Assembly: GCA_016709155.1 (NCBI GenBank)
Contig: JADJEI010000014.1
Span: 117,643 to 181,642, forward strand
Direction of reading: 5' to 3'
From: Ignavibacteriales bacterium
GTDB taxonomy: Bacteria; Bacteroidota; Ignavibacteria; Ignavibacteriales; Ignavibacteriaceae
DNA: 64,000 nt
Program-made: the position numbers and the translations under genes
Notes under the pieces: generated by a model
The model's database searches: none
What the model saw: only the letters and a program-made list of their open reading frames with translations
Told to the model about the DNA's origin: nothing
In this document: piece after piece, positions 26,902 through 34,704 of the stretch
How the letters are laid out: each line of letters begins with the position of its first letter
Numbering within the stretch: the first letter of the stretch is position 1

Positions 26902-27216
26902 ATGAAATTGAAAACTGATAAAATAAACTCGCTCGTTAAATCAATTGAATCGGATCATTCACAGTTAATGAAATATTTAAAATCACGTTATCCCCTGTTT
27001 CATAATTCAAATTTTTTCCTGAAGGATTTTCAATATGGAATTAAAAGATTTCTTGAGAGCAAAAATATAGAAGTAAATGAAGCAGAAGCTCGACAATTGT
27101 CTGCAAGCATTTCTCATTCATTTGAAACACGTGGAATTTTTATTAAAACAAATTCATTAGGATGGAAAATTAATTATCCTGATTTCGTAACTACAACTCC
27201 CGGTGATCCACTATAA
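26902..27216 (+). CDS. Unknown protein in an Fe-S/oxidative-stress gene set
   Basis: 104 residues, no signal peptide or membrane helix, no cysteine. The N-terminal half is helical (IESDHSQLMKYLKSRYPLF); the middle (ESKNIEVNEAEARQLS) and the end (FIKTNSLGWKINYPDF) look like a small alpha/beta domain. I recognise no family. It lies 22 bp after the Rrf2 gene and 25 bp before the A-type carrier, so co-transcription is likely. Confidence 0.6.
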   Translation: MKLKTDKINSLVKSIESDHSQLMKYLKSRYPLFHNSNFFLKDFQYGIKRFLESKNIEVNEAEARQLSASISHSFETRGIFIKTNSLGWKINYPDFVTTTPGDPL

Positions 27217-27241
27217 ATAAATTTTAATAAAGGAATAGAAT

Positions 27242-27592
27242 ATGCAGGACATACAATCAGAAACTGAAATTAAAGTAACTGAAAAAGCAGCTAAAGAAAT
27301 AAAAAGAATTATGACAGGAAATCAGATTGCCGAAGGGTATGGTTTACGTGTCGGAGTTAAAGGTGGTGGCTGCAGTGGATTAACTTATTCTTTGGGATTC
27401 GATGTGGAGAAAAGAGAAGGTGATTCAATTATAGAAATGAATGGTGTTAAACTTTTCATTGATGGAAAAAGTCTTTTTTATCTTTCCGGAACTGAGCTTG
27501 ATTTTAGTGATGGACTTAATGGGCGCGGATTCATTTTCAATAACCCAAATGCAAAAAAGACATGCGGCTGCGGCGAATCTTTTGGAGTCTAA
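27242..27592 (+). CDS. A-type iron-sulfur cluster carrier (IscA/ErpA/HesB family)
   Basis: 116 residues. All three conserved cysteines are present: GGGCSGLTY and the C-terminal KKTCGCGESF pair. AAKEIKRIM is the typical start helix. It delivers Fe-S clusters to target proteins. An AAAGGAATAGAAT ribosome site precedes the ATG. Subtype (IscA, ErpA or SufA) cannot be decided from sequence alone. Confidence 0.92.
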   Translation: MQDIQSETEIKVTEKAAKEIKRIMTGNQIAEGYGLRVGVKGGGCSGLTYSLGFDVEKREGDSIIEMNGVKLFIDGKSLFYLSGTELDFSDGLNGRGFIFNNPNAKKTCGCGESFGV

Positions 27593-27607
27593 TTTAGAAA
27601 CAATAAA

Positions 27608-28330
27608 ATGACCAGAAAAATATTTTTAAAGACTGTTGGAGCAATATCATTTTTGCCTGCTGCTAATTCACTTTCAAAGCAATTAAATAATTTTTATAAA
27701 AATAATGAAGGAACAAAACTCATGTCAAAATTTGAACTACCCTCACTTCCCTACTCGTACGATGCGTTGGAACCATATATAGATAAACTGACTATGGAAA
27801 TTCATCATACAAAACATCACAATGCTTATGTTACTAATCTCAACAAAGCCCTTGAAGGCATGGATTTAGAAGGAAAAACGCTAGAAGATTTAATGGCTTC
27901 AATTTCAAAATATCCAATGGCGGTAAGAAATAACGGCGGCGGACATTATAACCACTCACTTTTTTGGACTGTAATGAAAGGTGGTGGACAAACACAACCT
28001 TCAGGCGCTCTTGCAGAAGCTATTAAAAGCTCTTTCACATCTTTCGATGAATTCAAAAAGACCTTTGCAAATGCTGGCGCAACAAGATTCGGATCAGGCT
28101 GGGCTTGGCTTGTGATACAAAATGGAAAATTGGCAGTTGGCTCAACCCCGAACCAGGACAATCCATTGATGGATATATCAGAATTAAAAGGTACGCCTAT
28201 TCTTGGTTTGGATGTTTGGGAACATGCTTATTATTTAAAGTATCAGAATAAGCGTCCTGATTATATCGAAAATTGGTGGAACGTTGTTAATTGGGATGAA
28301 GTAGCACGAAGATTTTCTCTCGCAAAATAA
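27608..28330 (+). CDS. Superoxide dismutase (Fe/Mn family)
   Basis: The catalytic domain begins FELPSLPYSYDALEPYID; metal ligands are in MEIHHTKHH, GGGHYNHSLFW and DVWEHAYY. Two starts are plausible. ATG 27722 (MSKFELPS, 202 residues) has GAAGGA 9 nt upstream and gives a standard cytoplasmic enzyme. ATG 27608 adds 38 residues with TRKIFLKTVGAISFL, which resembles a Tat-type signal with an RK pair. The longer form could be exported. Fe versus Mn use cannot be settled here. A strong terminator follows. Confidence 0.95.
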   Translation: MTRKIFLKTVGAISFLPAANSLSKQLNNFYKNNEGTKLMSKFELPSLPYSYDALEPYIDKLTMEIHHTKHHNAYVTNLNKALEGMDLEGKTLEDLMASISKYPMAVRNNGGGHYNHSLFWTVMKGGGQTQPSGALAEAIKSSFTSFDEFKKTFANAGATRFGSGWAWLVIQNGKLAVGSTPNQDNPLMDISELKGTPILGLDVWEHAYYLKYQNKRPDYIENWWNVVNWDEVARRFSLAK

Positions 28331-28355
28331 TAGTTTAGACATAGACAACAAAAAA

Positions 28356-28379
28356 GGGTCTCTGAAGACCCTTTTTTTT
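28356..28379. terminator. Bidirectional terminator between sod and atpC
   Basis: GGGTCT-CTGA-AGACCC stem (28356-28371) is flanked by A6 on the left and T8 on the right, so it can serve sod on the plus strand and atpC on the minus strand. Confidence 0.93.
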
Positions 28380-28387
28380 GAATTTTT

Positions 28388-28807
28388 CTAATTCTCGGTT
28401 GAATGTTTTGACACTAACTTGATTCGATTCAATGCTCTTGCCATTGCAGCTTCAGCCCTTGCAACATCAATTTTTTCCTGACTACTAATATTACTTAATC
28501 TTTCTTTAGCTCGCTTTAACGCTGATTCGGCTCGAGTAAAATCAATCTCATCAATTGCTTCCAAGGAATCGGCAAGAACTTGAATTCTATTATTCAAGAC
28601 TTCAATAGTGCCGCCCCCCGTTGCATAGTATTTTTTACCTGTAACAGTTTCGATTTTTAATACACCAATTTCAAAGGTGCTGATAATCGGAGCATGGTTT
28701 TTTAATACTTGAAAACTCCCGTTTGTACCCGGAACAATAATAGAATTAATATCGCCGGAGAAAATAGTTTTTGAAGGAGTAACGATGTCGAGAAATAAAC
28801 CAGACAT
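28388..28807 (-). CDS. atpC: F1 ATP synthase epsilon subunit
   Basis: 139 residues: N-terminal beta sandwich (FLDIVTPSKTIFSGD, IIVPGTNGSFQVLKNHAPII) and C-terminal helical hairpin (RAESALKRAKERL, RAEAAMARALNRI). It links rotor to catalytic head and inhibits hydrolysis. The start overlaps the atpD stop by one base. Confidence 0.96.
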   Translation of the reverse strand: MSGLFLDIVTPSKTIFSGDINSIIVPGTNGSFQVLKNHAPIISTFEIGVLKIETVTGKKYYATGGGTIEVLNNRIQVLADSLEAIDEIDFTRAESALKRAKERLSNISSQEKIDVARAEAAMARALNRIKLVSKHSTEN

Positions 28808-30216
28808 TATTTCATCGCCTTTGCTTTTTCGACGGCTTCTTCTATAGTTCCAACATACATAAACGCACTCTCAGGCAGGTCATCGTACTCACCATCAATA
28901 ATCCCTTTGAATCCGCGAATTGTGTCGGCAAGCTTAACGTACTTACCTTTGTATCCCGTGAATTGTTCAGCAACATGGAATGGCTGGCTGAAAAATCTTT
29001 GTATTCTTCTTGCCCGGCGAACAACAATTTTATCTTCATCAGAAAGCTCATCCATTCCAAGGATATTTATAATATCCTGAAGATCTTTATAGTGCTGTAG
29101 AATTTCTTTACAGTTTTTTGCAACGTCATAATGTTCTTGACCAAGAATGCCTGGTTCAAGAATTCTTGATGTAGAATCGAGAGGATCAACTGCCGGGTAA
29201 ATACCAAGTTCTGAAATTTGACGACTAAGTACCGTAGTAGCATCAAGGTGTGCAAAAGCCGCAGCAGGGGCAGGATCAGTTAAGTCATCCGCCGGAACGT
29301 AAATAGCTTGAACTGAAGTGATTGAGCCTTTATCTGTTGAAGTAATTCTTTCCTGTAATGCGCCCATTTCTGTGGCAAGATTAGGCTGATAACCAACTGC
29401 AGAAGGCATACGCCCAAGCAATGCGCTTACTTCAGAACCAGCTTGCGTAAAACGGAAAATATTATCAATGAATAATAATACGTCTCTACCTTCTTCATCA
29501 CGGAAATATTCTGCAACAGTTAAACCTGTTAATGCCACTCTAAGTCTCGCTCCGGGTGGTTCATTCATTTGACCAAAAACCAAAGCAGTTTTGTTTATTA
29601 CACCGGATTCTTTCATTTCAAGCCAGAGATCGTTTCCTTCGCGGGTTCTTTCCCCTACCCCGGCAAAAACTGAATATCCACCATGTTCTTGTGCAATATT
29701 GTTTATTAATTCCTGAATGATAACTGTCTTACCTACACCCGCACCGCCAAACAATCCGGTCTTTCCACCTTTTGAGTAAGGCTCTATAAGATCAATAACT
29801 TTGATTCCCGTTTCAAACATTTCAGATTTTGTTGAAAGGTTTTTAAATGCAGGTGATGGGCGGTGAATAGGATAAGATTTTTTTGTATTGATAGCGCCAA
29901 GTCCATCAATCGGATTTCCGATAACATTTATTAATCTGCCAAGTGTTTCCGGTCCGACAGGAACAGAAATTGGTCTGCCGTTATCAAAAGCATCCATTCC
30001 TCTAACCAAACCGTCGGTAGAATCCATTGCTACAGTTCGAACTCTATCTTCACCGAGATGCTGTTGAACTTCGGCGATCAGTTCATCCTTTACACCTTCG
30101 GTTGAAACTCTTGGAATTCTTACGGAGTTATAAATTTTAGGAAGCTTGCCTGCTTCAAATTCGATGTCAATAACAGGTCCAATAACCTGTATAATTTTGC
30201 CTTGTAATTCGCTCAT
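28807..30216 (-). CDS. atpD: F1 ATP synthase beta subunit
   Basis: 469 residues, full length. P-loop GGAGVGKTV, catalytic GERTREGNDLW, Walker B DVLLFIDNIFRFTQAGSEVSALLGRMPSAVGYQPNL-type region and the C-terminal DELSDEDK. It is the catalytic subunit of ATP synthesis. Only atpD and atpC are here; alpha, gamma, delta and the Fo genes must be elsewhere, as in Chlorobi-type genomes. Confidence 0.97.
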   Translation of the reverse strand: MSELQGKIIQVIGPVIDIEFEAGKLPKIYNSVRIPRVSTEGVKDELIAEVQQHLGEDRVRTVAMDSTDGLVRGMDAFDNGRPISVPVGPETLGRLINVIGNPIDGLGAINTKKSYPIHRPSPAFKNLSTKSEMFETGIKVIDLIEPYSKGGKTGLFGGAGVGKTVIIQELINNIAQEHGGYSVFAGVGERTREGNDLWLEMKESGVINKTALVFGQMNEPPGARLRVALTGLTVAEYFRDEEGRDVLLFIDNIFRFTQAGSEVSALLGRMPSAVGYQPNLATEMGALQERITSTDKGSITSVQAIYVPADDLTDPAPAAAFAHLDATTVLSRQISELGIYPAVDPLDSTSRILEPGILGQEHYDVAKNCKEILQHYKDLQDIINILGMDELSDEDKIVVRRARRIQRFFSQPFHVAEQFTGYKGKYVKLADTIRGFKGIIDGEYDDLPESAFMYVGTIEEAVEKAKAMK

Positions 30217-30344
30217 TCTTAACCTTATGAATTGAAAATTTGAGTTGTAAATTTAGCTATTGAATGTCGTTTATACAAACAAATTGTAGTCTTAAAATCT
30301 AAATTTGAGGATTAAAAATAATCTCTACATCGAACGATACTGAA

Positions 30345-32642
30345 TCATTTTAAAAAAATAAGTTTTTTTACATCCGTAAATGAATTTGTTTGAATTTTAT
30401 AGAAATAAACTCCGCTTGATAAATCTTTTCCATCGAAATCCACTGTAATGATTCCTTGAGGTGCTACATCATCAAAAAGAATTTTGACTTCCCTTCCAAG
30501 TATATCAAAGACGGATAGTTTAATTTTTTGTGCATAAGGAATTTCAAACCTTATCGTTGTGATTGGATTAAATGGATTGGGATAATTCTGATAAAGATGA
30601 TAACCAAACTCTGATATTTGATTATCGTAAACGTCTGTAACATAAACAAAATCTGTGATGCCGCCGGATTCATTATATCTGTTTTTATATTCCTGAAGAT
30701 AGAGATTTGCAATCTTAAAATCATGAATGATCAAAACATTTTCGTCATTATCATTCTCTGCAGAAGAAGACCAGTTGTGCGAACCAGTTTCAACAATCGG
30801 ATCGCTGCTTTCGATTAAAGCATCTATAATAGAATATTTGTGATGAAGTGTAGCTCCCGTGCTTTCAAGCATCTCGGCATAAGGCTGAAGAGTTGCAAAT
30901 TCAGAACCATCTGTTGTGGGTTGATCAATCACTCCGCGAATGTCGTCAACGCCGCTGAGATTTCTTGCGATAATTGCAGAGGCAATATCATCACGAGTAA
31001 TCACATACAGAGCCATAAAAATATCATCATCTGCCGAGTTGATGATATTAATTATTTTATTCGTTGTGCCGTCAGAGGGACTGAAGTATAAATAAATTGG
31101 AACTCCCCCAATTATAAATTCGTGTTGAGTGTTGTCTGATTTAAATCTGCCGAACTTAGCATTTGCTTCATTAGGAGTATCGGTTGAACTTCCCCACATT
31201 TCTTCAAATTCAATTTTATATGCTGCTGCAATCGCCGGATCATTTATTTCAACTACGTTGTTTTTCCAGGTTGATTCGGTTAGTGTGACATTCCATGAAC
31301 CTGTCCATATCCAATCGTTATTTGATATTGCATCTCTGGCATCAAAGACGAAAAATTTATTGTGCATAATTCCATCGGGATCGTTTCTTTTTAAAACAGA
31401 GATTCCTGCATCAATTAAACTTTGCATACTATTTTGTGTTGTACGATCATCATAAACAACACGGATTTTTACACCGCGATTTTTAGCAAGAATAATTGCA
31501 TTAGCAACATCAGGCATATCTGAAAAACTATAAAGAGCCATATCAATCGAATATTCAGCAGCATTGATTCTCTCGATCAGTTTATCTTTAAAAACCACAT
31601 TGCCTTTAGCTACATTTCCCGGTAACGATATGGAGCTATCAATACTAAAATTAAAATATACATTTATAGTTCCTGTTGTGGAGTCGGTTGAATTTGTTGT
31701 TACTGAGTATAAATTACTACTGCTCTCACCAACATAGTTACTGGAATATGCACGGAAATAATAAAGAGTCCCCGGAGTTAATCCTTCGATAGGAACAACG
31801 TGATAAGTTGTATCATCATCTATCACGACTGAATCCTGTTCAAGTTCTGTTGTCAAGCCATATTTTACTTTGCCGTTTCCATTTCGTGCTGTGTTAAAAT
31901 ATACAGTAAAGGAGGATGTATCAATATTTGAAGCGAACACCGGTTCAAGAATTAATGGAGTTCCATCGTAAGCAATATCTAAAATGAATCTTGGCAGAAT
32001 TTGGTAGCCGGAATTATACGGAGCCGCCTGATCGAACTGTCCGAGAATGCCAATGAGATCAACAGGAATAGTCGGAATTTGAGTGCCAATAATTGAGGTT
32101 ACATCTCCATCAATGCGAAGTTCCATATTTCCAGTTCCATCGGATATTGGATAATTCATACTGCCGGTAAAACTTCCTGAACCGGTGATTGTAACATTAT
32201 TTATTCTGATTAATCTGCCTTCGTAAATTTCAAGTCCGTTCCATTCCTGATTAATTACTTGAGAAATAGTAACGATAGTAGTATCAAACAGAGAAGCTTG
32301 ACCATGATTTATGAAACTCGATCCGGCTGCATTAAAATCAAATTCAGTCAATCCATTATAATGCGAAAGAGTGCTCGTAACGGTAACCGAATCGCCGATG
32401 GATACTTGTCCAGCAAAGCCATTACCAAAGACAGATATTCCAGCCGATTCATCATGAATTGAACCAGGTCCGCTTGAACCAAACTGATTGCTTGACCCCA
32501 CCACTCCCGATACGGTAAATATTTCGCCAAGATGAATTGGAACGCCGTTAGCATCGTTCTCTCTGATCTCCGCAATGGGAACGCTTTGTGAATAAATTAG
32601 AGAATTAAAAAATAGAAAGATGATGGTTAGTATTTTTTTCAT
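30345..32642 (-). CDS. T9SS-secreted phospholipase D-fold protein with OB-fold and FN3-like domains
   Basis: 765 residues. Signal peptide 1-19 (ends IYSQS); OB-fold-like domain ~20-225 (GEIFTVSGVVGSSNQFG); FN3-like domain ~232-318; tandem PLD domains with HxKx4D at His427 (HNKFFVFD, then TGSWN) and His600 (HHKYSIID, then TGSHN); T9SS C-terminal domain ~683-765 (YQNYPNPFNP to KKLIFLK). Both HKD motifs are complete, so a phosphodiesterase acting on nucleic acid or phospholipid is expected outside the cell. Last gene of a five-gene operon, overlapping the previous one by 4 bp. Nuclease versus lipase cannot be decided from sequence. Confidence 0.88.
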   Translation of the reverse strand: MKKILTIIFLFFNSLIYSQSVPIAEIRENDANGVPIHLGEIFTVSGVVGSSNQFGSSGPGSIHDESAGISVFGNGFAGQVSIGDSVTVTSTLSHYNGLTEFDFNAAGSSFINHGQASLFDTTIVTISQVINQEWNGLEIYEGRLIRINNVTITGSGSFTGSMNYPISDGTGNMELRIDGDVTSIIGTQIPTIPVDLIGILGQFDQAAPYNSGYQILPRFILDIAYDGTPLILEPVFASNIDTSSFTVYFNTARNGNGKVKYGLTTELEQDSVVIDDDTTYHVVPIEGLTPGTLYYFRAYSSNYVGESSSNLYSVTTNSTDSTTGTINVYFNFSIDSSISLPGNVAKGNVVFKDKLIERINAAEYSIDMALYSFSDMPDVANAIILAKNRGVKIRVVYDDRTTQNSMQSLIDAGISVLKRNDPDGIMHNKFFVFDARDAISNNDWIWTGSWNVTLTESTWKNNVVEINDPAIAAAYKIEFEEMWGSSTDTPNEANAKFGRFKSDNTQHEFIIGGVPIYLYFSPSDGTTNKIINIINSADDDIFMALYVITRDDIASAIIARNLSGVDDIRGVIDQPTTDGSEFATLQPYAEMLESTGATLHHKYSIIDALIESSDPIVETGSHNWSSSAENDNDENVLIIHDFKIANLYLQEYKNRYNESGGITDFVYVTDVYDNQISEFGYHLYQNYPNPFNPITTIRFEIPYAQKIKLSVFDILGREVKILFDDVAPQGIITVDFDGKDLSSGVYFYKIQTNSFTDVKKLIFLK

Positions 32643-33727
32643 TGAATGTCCGTTGAAAGTATGAATCGAATTATTCTGTTATTTTCTGTATCAGCTATAT
32701 AAAGTGTTTTATCGAAATGCGCCGCAGCATGCGGATGATTAAAAAGATTTTGCCCGCCAAAGGAGAGAAGTTGATCTCCGAAAGAATTGAATTTGTAAAT
32801 GCTGTCCTTTTCAGAATCAACTACATAAATATTTCCGGCTGCATCAATAGTTAATCCTTCCGGATCTGAAAATCTATTTGGCAGCATAAAATCATTTTCG
32901 GATAAAGTGAACTTTGATACGTAACCGGTAAATTCACGCGAGTCAATATATTCTAACCATTGTGCTTTAAATGCATTTGATCCTGTAAGAGTAAAAATCA
33001 AATCAAAAGTATTCCCGCTGAAAGATTTTATCGAACTAATGCCATAGGCAGAAGGTATGCCCCCACCAAGCGGATCAAGCCCGGGAATACGACCGGTTAA
33101 TGAGTCTCTCTCTGCACCGTTATTATCTATTTGCTTTTTAAAAAGAAGCAAAGAATTATCAGGATCACTTAAAGAAGAATTTTTTGGTCCTGTTCTGGCG
33201 ATTACAAAACTATTATCATAAAAAACAGTAACGCCTTTATATTCGCGATCCGGATTGCTCAAATCAGAAGTAGATTTTGGAAGCAGTCTGTTAATTGGAG
33301 CCATTTCTATTTGATGATTCACCGAAGCAAGATCTATTTTATAAATTGCATTGTACGTTTGGGAAATTCCATTAACAATCGTATCAAACTTAGCAGATAC
33401 GATCAGGTTCAGTTGAAAATCCTGAGCTAAAGCGATTGGTTTTTCGATTGTACGTGTACCCAGAATTCGTCCATCAAGGTTTAGCATAACGATCCTGTCG
33501 TTCTCCGTGTCGGCGACATAAATAAAAGGTTCGTTGCCGACAATGATGTCCTGTGGTTTATTAAATCCTTCCCAGACAGGGTTTAGCTGAATATAAACAG
33601 TATCACCTCCAATATTTGGATTTCCATCACTAAGATTGAACTCATTCAAATCAAATTTTTCACCGCAACTATAAACAAGAATAGCAAGTGAAATGAGTAA
33701 TAATATTTTTTTATAATTTATTTTCAT
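32639..33727 (-). CDS. NHL-repeat beta-propeller lipoprotein
   Basis: 362 residues. Lipobox LVYSC at about residues 17-21, then a propeller with NHL-type blades (NKPQDIIVG...FIYVADTENDRIVMLN; PEGLTIDAAGNIYVVDSEKD; LYIADTENNRIIRFI). It is probably anchored in the outer membrane or on the surface and acts as a binding or scaffolding module. It sits between the PorV-like and PLD genes with 4-bp overlaps on both sides. Confidence 0.85.
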   Translation of the reverse strand: MKINYKKILLLISLAILVYSCGEKFDLNEFNLSDGNPNIGGDTVYIQLNPVWEGFNKPQDIIVGNEPFIYVADTENDRIVMLNLDGRILGTRTIEKPIALAQDFQLNLIVSAKFDTIVNGISQTYNAIYKIDLASVNHQIEMAPINRLLPKSTSDLSNPDREYKGVTVFYDNSFVIARTGPKNSSLSDPDNSLLLFKKQIDNNGAERDSLTGRIPGLDPLGGGIPSAYGISSIKSFSGNTFDLIFTLTGSNAFKAQWLEYIDSREFTGYVSKFTLSENDFMLPNRFSDPEGLTIDAAGNIYVVDSEKDSIYKFNSFGDQLLSFGGQNLFNHPHAAAHFDKTLYIADTENNRIIRFILSTDIQ

Positions 33728-34704
33728 AAACCAAGTATTATTGAAAACCGATGTGCCGAGCCAAGCCGATTAAAATTGGCATAAGAATAGTCGAGATTAA
33801 AATTTGCTATGGTTAAAGGGAAAAAAATACCGGCGCCAAAAGAATAGTTTTGTTCATCCACATTGAATTTGTAGCCGGCTCTGGCGTAAAAGGTTTTTGT
33901 CCAGCTATATTCAAATCCAAGTGAAAGATTTTCACTGTTATCATTCGGATGGTTCAATTGAATGGAGGAGGTAATAGAATTTTCTTCATCGGTATATGGT
34001 TCGAAAGCAAAACCGATTCTGAAAATTGTAGGTGGAGAGAATGCCTGCCATTCGGATTCTTTTCTGTTCCCAATAAGTATAACTTCACCATCAGGCGCTA
34101 ACTGATTTCCAAAATTTGATACAGCAACAGCAAACCTTGTTGAACCAAGTCCAGTCCAATAAAAAGTTCCGAGGTCAATCATTACACCACGCATTTTTAA
34201 TTTGTCGAGAGTTTCTTCGATATATCTTAGAGTTCCGCCAAAACTAAATTGATCAGTCATTTTTCTTGCATAAGAAACTGCAATAGCAAGATCACTAAAC
34301 CCAAAATACTCCCCCGTTCCAAAAGGCGCAAACTCGGTAGTTACTTTCATGTCCTGCATAGATAAAGAAGTGAAGGCAATTCCAAAAGTATTTGTTTCAT
34401 CAAGGTGATAAACCCCGCCTATAAAATCATGATTTATATCCACCACCCATTGATTATGAGAAAAGATAATTTGATTATCAGCGAATTGCACCAGACCGGC
34501 TGGATTCCAGTAGAGAGCGCTTGCATCATTTGCAACTGCCACAAATGCATCTCCAAGAGATGTTGCTCTGCCTCCTACACCAATTTTGAGAAATGTTGCA
34601 GTCGAAATACCTGCTCGTTGTTCTCCAAGAACCGGGAAAAGTTGTCCGAACGAATTCGCTGTAATAAAAAATAAAAATAATATGGTGATAATTTTATTCA
34701 TCAA
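33724..34704 (-). CDS. PorV/PorQ-family outer-membrane beta-barrel protein
   Basis: 326 residues. Signal peptide 1-20 (ends ANSFG), then the conserved N-terminal block FLKIGVGGRATSLGDAFVAVANDASALYWNPAGL found in PorV and UPF0164 proteins, and a barrel of alternating strands ending RLGSAHRFSIILGL. PorV shuttles T9SS cargo in Bacteroidota; a paralogue encoded with a T9SS cargo may serve that protein. Whether it is PorV itself or a relative is unclear. Confidence 0.82.
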   Translation of the reverse strand: MMNKIITILFLFFITANSFGQLFPVLGEQRAGISTATFLKIGVGGRATSLGDAFVAVANDASALYWNPAGLVQFADNQIIFSHNQWVVDINHDFIGGVYHLDETNTFGIAFTSLSMQDMKVTTEFAPFGTGEYFGFSDLAIAVSYARKMTDQFSFGGTLRYIEETLDKLKMRGVMIDLGTFYWTGLGSTRFAVAVSNFGNQLAPDGEVILIGNRKESEWQAFSPPTIFRIGFAFEPYTDEENSITSSIQLNHPNDNSENLSLGFEYSWTKTFYARAGYKFNVDEQNYSFGAGIFFPLTIANFNLDYSYANFNRLGSAHRFSIILGL

